From Acephala macrosclerotiorum (Eukaryota; Ascomycota; Leotiomycetes; Helotiales; Mollisiaceae), in the NCBI GenBank assembly GCA_014904845.1, contig MU120001.1, positions 1-10,366 on the forward strand: a DNA stretch of 10,366 nt, in the 5' to 3' direction. Shown one piece after another: positions 1 to 8,093 of this stretch. The position numbers and the translations under genes were made by a program. Positions within the stretch are counted from its first letter, which is position 1; every line of letters begins with the position of its first letter. The notes under the pieces are model-generated. The model had not been told where the DNA came from. It did not search any database and saw only the letters and a list, made by a program, of their open reading frames with translations.

Positions 1-149
1 TAAAATAATATAAAAAATAAAATTATTTTTTTCGATTTTTTATAAAACGTTTTTTTTTTTAATAAAAAAAAAATAAACGAAATTTTGAATAAAAAAAATT
101 TTAACGAAAAAACGAAAAAATATTTTTTTATAATATTATTATTATTTTC

Positions 150-369
150 AAATATAAATATTAAAAAAAAATATTTAAAAAATAATATAAAATATTAATT
201 ATTTTATTTTATTAAAAAAAAACGAAATTAAAAAATTTTCAAAAAATAAAAAAAAAATTTTAATTTAAAATTATTAAATATAAATATTAAAAAAAAATAT
301 TTAAAAAATAATATAAAATATTAATTATTTTATTTTATTAAAAAAAATCGAAATTAAAAAATTTTCAAA
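150..369. repeat. Tandem direct repeat, two copies, 126-bp period
   Basis: Positions 150-243 and 276-369 match over 94 bases with one difference by hand alignment (A at 222 against T at 348). The spacing is exactly 126 bases. The 32 bases between the copies do not match the sequence before the first copy. Such identity is surprising in the most mutated part of the window, so the duplication probably arose after most of the mutation, or the copies were homogenised. Confidence 0.8.
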
Positions 370-420
370 TATAAAAACGAAAAAAAAAACTCGTATAAAA
401 AAATAGTTTTATTATTAAAT

Positions 421-455
421 AATTTTAATTTGAAATTATTTAATATAAATATTAA
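421..455. repeat. Partial third copy related to the 126-bp repeat region
   Basis: Positions 421-455 match 256-290, the bases leading into the second repeat copy, at about 33 of 35 positions with an offset of 165. The sequence is AT-only apart from one G at 432, so chance similarity is possible. Confidence 0.45.
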
Positions 456-889
456 TACAATATATAAATTTAAATTTAAAAAAATACAATTTATCGATTT
501 AATTAATAAAATTAAATTTCTTTTAAAAAACGAAAAAATTGATTTAAATAATTTAAAATACAAAAAATACTTTAAAAATATATTAAAAAATATATAAAAT
601 ATTTATTATTATAAATTATTTCAATATTAAAAAAATTATAATTTATTTTTAAACGATTAATATTTTTATTTATCGAAAATTAATTATAAAAATTTAAAAA
701 AAAAATATTCAATAAAATAATATTTAATTAAAAAAAAGTTTTTAAAATTTATAAAAATATTAATTTATTTATTCGTATTAAAATAATTTAATATACGACG
801 TAATAAAAAAAAAGTTTTTATTGTTTTAAAATTTTGTTTTCGATTATAATAAAAATACTTTAAAAATAATTCGATTGTAAAATACTTAA

Positions 890-1630
890 AAAAATAATAA
901 TTTTTATTGAAATTTATAGTTTTTAATCGCGAAAAAAATCGTTAAAATTTATCGATTAATTAATACAATTATAAAAATGAATTTAATTATTTTAAAAAAT
1001 ATTAATATATTTTTTTTATAAATAAATTTTTTGAGAAATTTATTAAATATTTTTACGTTTTTTTAATAGATTTTTTTTCTAAATACGATTAATTTACATT
1101 AAACGTTTAAAATAAAAATATAATTATTTTTATATTTTTATTAGAATTTTTACGAATAATAATATCGTTTTAAAAAATAATTAATTTTATAATTTAATTT
1201 GTTTAAATTATTATAATAATTTTAAAAAATATATTTTTTAAAATTGTAATATTATTTTTAAATAACGTAAAAATTAAAAAATTTTATACGAATTATAATA
1301 ACGAGTTAATATTTTTAAAAATTCGTTAATTCGTTTTTAAATATATTTAAAATTTAAATAATACGTTAAATCGAATCGAAAAAATTCAAATTTGTATAAA
1401 ATTCAAATTACAATTTTATTAAAACGAAATAATTATTATTAATTTTATTTATAGTTTTAAAAAGCGTTTTTTTGAAAATATAAAAATTATTAAAATTTTA
1501 AAATAAATTAAATATAATAATATTTTTAAAATCAAAATTTTTATTAAAATTTGTATTTATTACAAAATATAAATTTAATATTTTGATATTATTATCGAAT
1601 TATTATATCGATTAATTAAAAAAAATGAAT
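890..1630 (+). pseudogene. Ty3/gypsy reverse transcriptase domain, RIP-degraded
   Basis: This was the polymerase of the gypsy element, copying its RNA to cDNA. Around 905-960 frame 2 reads Y-stop-N-L-stop-F-L-I-A-K-K, then YRLIN, the fungal gypsy YRNPWFLV-KK and YRLVN block with Arg and Trp turned to stops. A frameshift near 1010-1025 moves the signal to frame 1. There FLIDFFSKYD (about 1057-1089) corresponds to the usual LIDFFSGYDQ. The catalytic FLDD is at 1255-1266 and now reads FLNN, both Asp to Asn. TNYNNE (1288-1305) follows. The connection segment at 1540-1575 reads FIKICIYYKI-stop-I, matching FIGVCVYYRIW. Several TAA codons stand where Gln or Trp is expected. Family knowledge supplies the expected motifs; the loss of the aspartates is read directly. 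Confidence 0.85.
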
Positions 1631-2125
1631 TTTTCGAATAAAAAAAAAATAAAAAATCGTTATAATATTTTTATAAAATAAATTTATAATAATTTCAATA
1701 TTTTATGAAATTTATTACGATTTTATTAATAAATAAAAAATAATTATTTTAAATATCGATATTAATTAATAAAAATATAAAAAAATACTCGATTAATATA
1801 ATAATAAAAAACGAAAACAAATAATTTAATACGAGTTAAAACTTTGAAATATTATTAAACGAAATTATAATACGATAAAAAGAAAATATTGAAAAATTTT
1901 GAAAAATTTTTGCAAATTACGATTTTAATTATATAATATTTATTTTATTTTTAAAACGAATACTAATACGCTTATTATTTAATTAAATCAAATAATAATA
2001 AATTTTTTTAATATTTTAATTATTTGTTAATTCGTTTAAATACGATTATTCGATTTCGAAATTAAATATATTAAAAAAAATATTTATATTATTATAAACG
2101 GATTATTTAAAAGATTGTAAATAGA
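1631..2125 (+). pseudogene. Ty3/gypsy RNase H domain, RIP-degraded
   Basis: This domain degraded the RNA of the RNA-DNA hybrid. The clearest part is in frame 0 from about 1840. YELKL-stop-N (from 1834) matches YESGLWN, and TIKRKY-stop-KILK matches TKRECRGILK. KLRF-stop-LYNIYFIF (about 1914-1955) matches KLRFWLYGVHF, then TNTLII-stop-LNQ matches the usual ANTLVAQLN. IRLFDFEIKYI at 2040-2072 is the conserved IRLFDFEVKHV block, and ING-LFKR near 2094-2114 corresponds to ADGLSRR, the end of the domain. The first half (1631-1830) is poorly readable, and a frameshift from frame 1 to frame 0 falls there. Trp codons appear as TAA or TGA. The identification rests on the string of ordered motifs. Confidence 0.82.
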
Positions 2126-2639
2126 GAACAATAATTTAAAAAAAAAAAACAAATATCAATAAATTTATTGTAATCGAATTTAATTATATTGAAATAATTT
2201 TAATTTCAATTAAAAAACGTAAAATTAATCGAAAAATTAAAAATAAATCGTTTGTAATTAAAAATAAATACGTAAAACGAGAATATTTATTTAAATTATT
2301 AAATTAAATTTAAAAAAATTCTTTTAAATTCGATATTTTTAATTTTCAATTTTTAATATCGATTGTATTTTTCGTATATATCGTATTAATCGTTTTCTTT
2401 GAAATCAATAAACTATTAAATAATAATAATAATAATAATATTATTTTTTTTTTATTAAAAATTATTCGAATTATTTTTAAAATATTATTTAATATTTAAT
2501 AATTATAAAACGATTAAAATAATTTTCAAAAATAGAATTTCGTAAATTAATTCGAAAATTCGTTAATTATAACGTTCGAAATAAAATACTTTAAAAAAAT
2601 ACTATTAAATTTTAATTATTTCGATTTGTTTTAAACGAT
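2126..2639 (+). other. Degraded gypsy RNase H to integrase linker
   Basis: Just downstream of RNase H, about 2150-2185, the sequence reads NINKFIVIEFNYIEI. This resembles the acidic linker of fungal gypsy polyproteins (an I-D-x-F-I-x-x-E-L-N type stretch) with Asp changed to Asn. From about 2300 to 2640 I can follow no reliable coding signal. The zinc-binding part of the integrase may begin near 2600. A TAA trinucleotide run sits at 2421-2440. Confidence 0.5.
2421..2440. repeat. TAA trinucleotide microsatellite
   Basis: Just under seven perfect TAA units, followed by a T-rich run. Simple sequence of this kind is expected in such AT-rich DNA and no function is implied. Confidence 0.85.
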
Positions 2640-3480
2640 TTAAAATAGCGTATAATAATTATAATTGAATTATATAATAAGTTCGAATATATTAAAAAAA
2701 ATAATATTTATTATTAAATAATTAATTAATATTACTAAAAAAAATACTATAAAAACATTTAAAATTTTATAGTAAATTATAGTGATTATTAGTATAAAAA
2801 CAAAAAAAAAACACGAAAAAATTTTGTATTTTCAAAAAATAATTTTATTATTTTATTGTATTAAAATAAATATAATTAAATTTTTATAATATAAAATATT
2901 CGATAATTTAATTATAATACGAAATAATTTTTTCGATTAAATTAAAATTAAACTAATAAAAAATTCGATTTTTAAAAAAATTATTAAATTTATTTATAAT
3001 AATATTATTTGTAAATATAACGTTTTCAATTATATAAAATTGAATAAAAAACTCGAATTTAAAAAAATTATTATCAAAAAATTGAATAAATTCAAAATTA
3101 AACGAATTATTATTTTCGTATATAATTCGAAAATAAATGAAATAATTAAATGAAAATATTAATTTATTATTATTATATTGATTATTTTAATAAAAAAAAA
3201 TAAAAAAAATTAATTGAAATATTTATTAATTATTTTTTTTGCAAATCGAATAATTATTTATAAATTAATTAAATATACGTTATTTTATATAATTTATAAT
3301 AAAAAAATTGTTTTATTTATTGAAATTCGATTTTTTTATTTAAAAAACTCTTAATTAAAACGAAATATATAATCGAGCGAAATTTTTTAAATTGAAAATC
3401 AAACAAATTAAAATACGAAACGAGAATATAAAAAAATCGAAATTAAAAAAAAAATACAATTGCAAATAAAATCAAATATA
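2640..3480 (+). pseudogene. Ty3/gypsy integrase, RIP-degraded
   Basis: This would have inserted the cDNA into the genome. Frame 1 is readable from about 2863 to 3345. INIIKF-L (2866-2886) matches the L-D-V-V block of the catalytic core, then FDNLIIIRNNFFD-stop-IK matches YLVVARDDLSGW. KKIIKFIYNNIICKYNVF (from about 2974) matches the conserved VAKFIYEDIICRHGVF. KLNKKLE at 3037-3057 stands for LDGGPE, and NEIIK at 3136-3150 for NGMIE. The D,D,E triad is therefore Asn (2869), Asn (3043) and Lys (3148). The spacings are 58 and 35 codons, as expected for this family. ANRIII at 3241-3258 corresponds to ADRTT, and FIEIRFFYLKN near 3316-3348 to PIELRFPTWRTL. After a frameshift near 3350, frame 0 gives IKQIKIRNENI (about 3400-3430), the RARQLERRDEDL region. 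The HHCC zinc part (2640-2860) is only weakly visible. Confidence 0.85.
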
Positions 3481-3958
3481 TTTCAACGTTTATTATTAAA
3501 TACGAAAAAAATTAATTCGAAAATTTTTTTTTATTTTAATATATAATATTAAATTTATTAATTAAAATATATTTAAAAATATTAAATTATTATATAAATA
3601 ATTAAATTTATATTAAATTTATTAAATAAATTAATTAAAAAAAAATTATTTATTCGAAAAAATAAATAAAACGATAATTTGAAAATTATATATTGAAAAT
3701 CGTTTAAAGAAATTCATTAAAAAAAATAAATATTAAAATTCTTTGAATAATAATAAAAACGAGAATATTATTAAATTTATTAATTTTAACGATAATAAAA
3801 ATACAAATATAAAAAAAAAAACGATTAAAAAATTTCGTAATAAATAAAATATTTAAAAAATTGAAAAAAAAAAATTGAAATTATAATTCGTATTTTTAAA
3901 TTCAATAAAATCGAAAAAAACAAATATATACGATTTTTTAAAAATTAAATAAATAAAG
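3481..3958. other. Degraded gypsy sequence after the integrase
   Basis: No reliable coding signal. By position this should be the C-terminal tail of the gypsy polyprotein, its 3' untranslated region or part of its 3' LTR. I cannot tell which. The copia element inserted at the end of this stretch. Confidence 0.4.
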
Positions 3959-3963
3959 AAAAC
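3959..3963. repeat. Target-site duplication, left copy (AAAAC)
   Basis: The five bases directly before the TG that opens the 5' LTR are AAAAC. They are identical to 10259-10263 directly after the 3' LTR. Five bases is the usual duplication for copia integrases. Confidence 0.9.
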
Positions 3964-4080
3964 TGTCGATTCAATTATATGATTATTTAAGCGATCGATT
4001 AAATGATTTTAATTATAATTTCTATTGCTCTTAGTAATAATTACTCTAGTGTTCACTTTTTAATCTTACGTTCACTCTAA

Positions 4081-4092
4081 TTAATTATATAG
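4081..4092 (+). promoter_or_regulatory. Possible TATA element of the LTR promoter
   Basis: The block TTAATTATATAG is identical in both LTRs (again at 10147-10158) and is followed by ATAAA or ATAAAG, while surrounding bases differ. An LTR promoter should have a TATA-type element, but in DNA this AT-rich a TATA-like match is weak evidence. Confidence 0.3.
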
Positions 4093-4101
4093 ATAAAAAA
4101 A

Positions 4102-4122
4102 TGCTTTTTTTGAGAAAAAGCA
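4102..4122. other. Perfect hairpin in the 5' LTR
   Basis: TGCTTTTT and AAAAAGCA form an 8-bp perfect inverted repeat around the loop TTGAG. The 3' LTR counterpart at 10168-10188 keeps the loop and right arm but has TACTTCTT as left arm, so pairing is broken by transitions. It could be a transcript hairpin near the polyadenylation region or a chance palindrome. Confidence 0.5.
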
Positions 4123-4192
4123 AATAAAATTGAATTATTGATACTAAATTAAGATTTTAGTGTTTCGTGATTTGTTTTCGAACGTTTTAATA

Positions 4193-5155
4193 CTGATTAA
4201 TAATTGAATTCATTCGATTATAAAGTAGTAAAATTACTTACGAAAAAACAATAATTAAATAAAATCGATCGAATAAAAAAACTCAAATTGTACGCAATTT
4301 ATTAGTTCAATTAAACGTAAAAGAAAATAGTTTTTATTTGTACTAACAGAAATTATTAGATTTTCAAAAAATATTGCGATTTTACGTTCGCTTTATTTTT
4401 CTCGATTTAAAATTAATTAATTTTCTATTTTACGTTTTATCGCGTATTAATAACGAGTATTTTATTGTAATTTGTTGAATAATACTAAAAACAATTTTTA
4501 CGAGTTCAATACGAAGACTCGTCGAATTAATATGTTTACTAAGTACGATACGATTCGATAAAATGCTTTTCGAGAGTATGATTACATTTTCTCAAAGTAC
4601 GACTTTAATTAAAGAAAAAGTTTTTTATTATTTTTTCTATTTCTCGATTCGATATAATATACATTAGAATAAATATAGAGTTTTAAAACGAGAAATAATC
4701 GAGACTATAAATTATAAATAGAATATAGAAAAGTATTTTTAGAATAAATAAAAAAAATATTTGAAAAAAAAAAAAATAAAAACACGAAAAAAAAACTACG
4801 TAAAATTTTGCAAATAAATAAAGTATAAATATCGAAAAAACGATTTATTAAAATCTTAAAAATATTAATAGATATTGCAAATAAAAAAAAATAATCAAAG
4901 TAATCGTATAAAGAAATTATAAAAATGAGTTTAATAGAAAATTTCAACTTATAAAAAAATACAATCGATTTAAAAATAAAATAAACTCGAAAATTAGCGT
5001 TTTTTGTTATTTTTATTGAGAAAATTAAAGAAATAATATTAGTACTTTCGAATTTCTTTTTTCAATTACTAAGATTTGTTATAAGACTTTCTATAGAGTA
5101 AACGATATTACTCGAACGTACGATACTCTAAAAACAATTTTAAAAGCGCAATAAA
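4193..5155 (+). other. 5' leader between LTR and gag, with no recognised primer-binding site
   Basis: About 960 bases without a coding signal on the + strand. The sequence after the LTR starts CTGATTAATAATTGAATTC. I cannot match it to a tRNA 3' end or to an initiator-tRNA half-molecule. Mutation may have altered the site, or this lineage primes differently. A minus-strand open stretch at 4705-4947 is low-complexity and not a gene. The leader keeps more C and G than the gypsy region, as the rest of this element does. Confidence 0.6.
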
Positions 5156-5158
5156 ATA

Positions 5159-6400
5159 TTGTTATTAAATTTGTCGTCAAAAAACGAGAACTCGAAACGA
5201 AATTCGTCGTTTTCATTATTATTAGAAGTTAAAAAACTATCAAAAGATTTTAATCGATCAATATACAATTTCGATTACAAAAATCAAATAATATTTAATT
5301 TCGATAAAGAATTAATTATTCTTATAAAGATTTACGACGACAAATTCAAATACTACGAAAAAAAAGATTTATTAAATATGTTTATACGAGTATTCGAAGA
5401 CTTATATTCGAAAATAAATATTAGACTCAAAAATTATTATAACGTATTCTCGATTATATTTACCGATGAAACTAATAAATTCTATTATTAGAAACTCACT
5501 GAAAAAAGTCTATTCTTCGACAAAATAATTGAAATTATAAAATCGAATTTCGAGATCGAAAAACGTCGAAATAAAACACTCAATTAATAAAATACGATTA
5601 TATTCGCATTAATTCGAATGCAAAATTCAAATAAAACGATTTTCGAATACTTTGAAATATTACGTCAAAAATTGATCTAAAAACAGTTTAATCTACGTTC
5701 GAATATGCAAATAGAGATTATTATACGAAACAAGTTTTACTACGTTTATTAGAATATATCAAAGTACTATTAAACGCTTTTTCGATTTTTATCGAACTTT
5801 TAAACGATATACGAAAACGTTTACAATACGATTTTATTTTAAACGAAAATAAAAATAATTTTTAAAACTTTTATAATCGAAAAAAAAGAAATCTATCGAA
5901 ATATAATCGAATTATATTTTGTAAACTACAAATATTACGATAAAAACACTCGATATAACAATCGAATTAATTACAAAAAATCGATAATATATTAAAACGA
6001 AAAAAAGTATTTCATTTGTAAGAATTCGAATTATTAAAATATTTACTATACGCTAAAAAAAAGAAAAAAAGCGTACGACGATTTTAAGAAATCGAAATCG
6101 TTCGATAAAAACAAAATAATTCAATTCGTAATTAAATTCAAAAAATTAAATTTCGATATTATTAAAAAATACAAACAATTTATTATTGAATTTATTAAAA
6201 AAAAAGAATTACACGAAAACGATATTACGCGATCGATTAATTATTTTATAACATTTTATAATACGATTAATAAACTTAAAATTATTGAATTATTTGATCG
6301 CTAATTAATTTATTATACGATATTGAGTATTACAATATAATTAAAATCGTTTTCAATATTTATTAATATAAAAACGTATTTAATAAATTATTACGCATTA
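5159..6400 (+). pseudogene. Copia Gag (capsid and zinc knuckle), degraded
   Basis: Gag would have packaged the element RNA in virus-like particles in the cytoplasm. The first 110 codons (5159-5491) are still open: an N-terminal LLLEVKKLS stretch, then FRVFEDL-type helices matching the LRIF-D-C region of fungal copia Gag, and ending FYY before a TAG. The same frame continues through stops to the nucleocapsid. KKRKKAYDDF at 6053-6082 follows a zinc-knuckle-like block. Its ligand positions fall at 6008 (Tyr), 6017 (Cys retained), 6032 (Tyr) and 6047 (Tyr), spaced x2, x4, x4. Tyr here can come from either Cys or His, so CCHC or CCCH is undecided. From 6083 to 6400 a less conserved acidic linker leads to the protease. 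The long open stretch reflects few Gln and Trp codons; it is not evidence of function. Confidence 0.85.
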
Positions 6401-6769
6401 GACGTTTTTATAAGTATTATAATCGATATTAGCGTCGTTTAACGATCGACTATCGACGAAAATTAGTATTTGATTTTTTAATGAATTCGAAATATTAAAT
6501 TAAATAAATTTAAAATTGAAAAAATAATAATTAAATTTAAAATCGATAAAATTTCATTTTTTGAAATTATTGATATTAATACATTAATTAAACGTATTAC
6601 GTTTTACGTAATTTTAATAAACGTATTTTTTTAATTATATTTTTAAAATATAAATAAACTATAAATTAAATTCAATAATTTTAATAATGTATTTATTCGA
6701 AATAAACGATATACGCTTATTATTAAAACGTTTAAATATTTTTAAATACTATTTAATTTACTTGAAAAT
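6401..6769 (+). pseudogene. Copia aspartic protease, degraded
   Basis: The protease would have cleaved the polyprotein. The active-site motif lies at 6425-6436 and reads Asp-Ile-Ser-Val (GAT ATT AGC GTC). Each change from Asp-Thr-Gly-Ala is one C-to-T or G-to-A step. The Asp itself is kept. Upstream, VFISII fits the F-x-G-I-I segment that precedes DTGA in this lineage. Downstream I read KLNKFKIEK, then DINTLIKRITFYVI (6571-6612), matching the family's I-N-T-P-I-G-R-V-T-F-H-V strand. Further on comes KIKFNNFNNVFIRN (about 6660-6701), matching the L-x-x-F-N-N-L-x-N segment near the end of the domain. Stops at 6440, 6461, 6479 and later interrupt it. It runs without a frameshift into the integrase. 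Confidence 0.83.
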
Positions 6770-7830
6770 TTGATTTATAGTAATTATAAAATTTCTACAA
6801 TAAAAATCGATTTTACTATTTATTATTTGATTAAAACGAAATTCAAACGATTATATAAGTATTTCGAATATTTATCGATCGTTAAATTCGCGCGAATATT
6901 AAAATATAAAAAACATTTTATAAATTTCGAAAAAATTAAAAAAATAATAAAATTCTATTAATAATATTAAATAAATAATAAATTTTTCGATCGTTTTAAG
7001 TTTATATTGCGCAACGATTATAATTTCAATTATTTCGTTTATTTAAACGTATTGTAAATCGACAAAAAATCAATACTTTAAATCGTAAACGAAATTATAA
7101 TATTTCAAATCGCGAAATTCTTTATAAATATATTGACGAAAAAAACATAAAACGCTTTTTAAGTGTATTAAATCGATATTTACTTTGAATTATTAGTATT
7201 TACTATTTATAACTTTGAAACGAATTTCAATTTTAAAGAATTTCGCGATAATACTAAAAGTATAAATATTGACTCGAAAATTATATTAATAGAAACTTAC
7301 AATTCGATTGATTTAATAAAGAAATACTACGCTTTATTGAAACGTGCGTATAATATATTATTTTGAGAATTTCTCGATTTGCGAAAAAAAAAAACGATTT
7401 TAAATAATAATTAAAATAATTAATAATACGATAAAATTAAACGATATTATTTTTACATTTTTTGTTTTTAGTATTTATTTTCGAATATTACAATAAAACG
7501 CGCTTATAGTATCAATTTTCGTTAGAATTAAAGTGATAAAAAGTATAATAATCGCAATTTGAAAATATTACGTTATTCGTTAAATTAACGATATTTTATA
7601 AATAAGAAATAGTTTATAGAATTATTATTTGATCGATTTACTTTTAAATTCAAATGTATTTATTTAAAGAAAAAATAAAAAATAAAAAGAATCGTATATA
7701 TTTTTAATAATAAATAAAAAAATATATTAATTACAATTATTAAATAAATTAAAGAGTTTTTGTAGTATTGTAATAAAATTATTTTATTAAAACTTCAAGT
7801 AACTTGAAAAACAATTAAAAGATTATTTAT
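6770..7830 (+). pseudogene. Copia integrase with C-terminal domain, degraded
   Basis: The zinc-binding HHCC part is at 6848-6970. LYKYFEYLS stands for LHRRFGHPS, with both His now Tyr (6854, 6869). FY-stop-stop-Y-stop (6953-6970) stands for FC-Q-Q-C-Q, with both Cys now Tyr (6956, 6965). RFKFILRNDYNFNY (6986-7027) matches the conserved RFKFTLRDD segment. In the catalytic core, Asn at 7046 and 7211 and Lys at 7319 replace Asp, Asp and Glu. The spacings are 55 and 36 codons, as in D,D35E enzymes. IETYNSIDLIKKYYALLKRAY (7289 onward) is the VEAHNSIG-VERYH-LRRAY signature. A frameshift at 7384-7394 moves to frame 0, where KIINNTI-LNDI, then LNSNVFI-stop-R (7646-7669) and VIKLFY (7771-7788) match KAINDT, LNSDVLVWR and VVKPY of the C-terminal domain. 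The enzyme cannot be active. Confidence 0.9.
7384..7394 (+). other. Poly-A run carrying the only gag-pol frameshift
   Basis: Eleven consecutive A. Upstream, family motifs read in frame 2 (EEFLDL just before). Downstream they read in frame 0 (the KAINDT-like and VFSIYF segments). A one-base gain or two-base loss in the run explains the switch. Such runs also invite sequencing error. Confidence 0.8.
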
Positions 7831-8093
7831 TAAAAGAAAATTTGTTAAAAAATTTAAATTCAAAATTAAATTTTTTTAAAAAAAGTTCGAAAACAAAAAA
7901 AAATATATTTGATTTATTTCGTTCGATCGAAAAAATTTCGTATATTTCGAAAAAAAACTTATATTTATTTCGAATTGCAATAAAAATCTCTTTTTACGTT
8001 TTCAATTTTAATGAATATATTTATATAATAATTTATATAAATATAGAAATTTTCGAAGTTTATTTAATCGAGAAAAAAACTAAAAATAAATAA

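Larger units (their letters stand above)
1..889. other. Unreadable AT-rich stretch upstream of the gypsy RT
   Basis: No coding signal that I can align to anything. By position it should hold the end of gag and the protease of the gypsy element, but I cannot confirm this. Short open stretches occur on both strands, including a minus-strand one at 354-563, and are low-complexity products of the AT bias. The only structure seen is the tandem repeat at 150-369 with a partial third copy at 421-455. Confidence 0.5.
1..3963 (+). mobile_element. Decayed Ty3/gypsy-type LTR retrotransposon, interrupted by the copia insertion
   Basis: Degraded coding signal on the + strand reads in the order reverse transcriptase, RNase H, integrase, which is the Ty3/gypsy order. 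It can be followed from about 890 to 3480 in segments of frame 1, 2 and 0, so several frameshifts are present. Neither LTR was found: the 5' end lies outside the window or is unreadable, and the 3' end is displaced beyond the copia insertion at 3964. Mutation is more severe than in the copia element. In the first 360 bases I count nine C on the + strand, seven followed by G, two by A and none by C or T. No host gene is visible. The gypsy assignment is firm; the exact clade and the element boundaries are not. Confidence 0.82.
3964..4192 (+). repeat. 5' long terminal repeat of the copia element
   Basis: It begins TGTCGATTCAATTATATGAT and ends TTCGAACGTTTTAATA; the final TA is probably a mutated CA. 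It aligns end to end with 10049-10258. By hand I count about 33 transitions, one possible transversion and one 19-bp length difference. The extra 19 bases here lie between two GTTCACT copies (4051-4057 and 4070-4076). This LTR would have carried the promoter and polyadenylation signals. Many bases that are A in the 3' copy are still G here, and the reverse also occurs, so the two LTRs were mutated independently. Confidence 0.93.

Noticed and set aside
150..369. CRISPR-like array
   Set aside because: Only two long repeats with one 32-base interval, no array of short repeats and no associated genes.
354..563. 69-codon open stretch on the minus strand
   Set aside because: Its translation is Phe, Ile, Leu, Asn and Lys only in the main, as expected from random AT-rich DNA, and it overlaps the tandem repeat. 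No motif or start context supports it.
1..3963. Mitochondrial, plastid or AT-rich bacterial genome segment
   Set aside because: No intact genes, tRNA or rRNA are seen, while degraded gypsy RT, RNase H and integrase can be read in order. The low G+C comes from mutation of a nuclear repeat.
4129..4134. Polyadenylation signal in the 5' LTR (an AATAAA-like match nearby)
   Set aside because: The AATAAA at about 4123-4128 reads AACAAA in the 3' LTR, so it may be produced by C-to-T mutation, and such matches are frequent by chance here.
4705..4947. 80-codon open stretch on the minus strand in the copia leader
   Set aside because: Hydrophobic low-complexity translation driven by AT bias, antisense in the untranslated leader of the element, with no recognisable domain.
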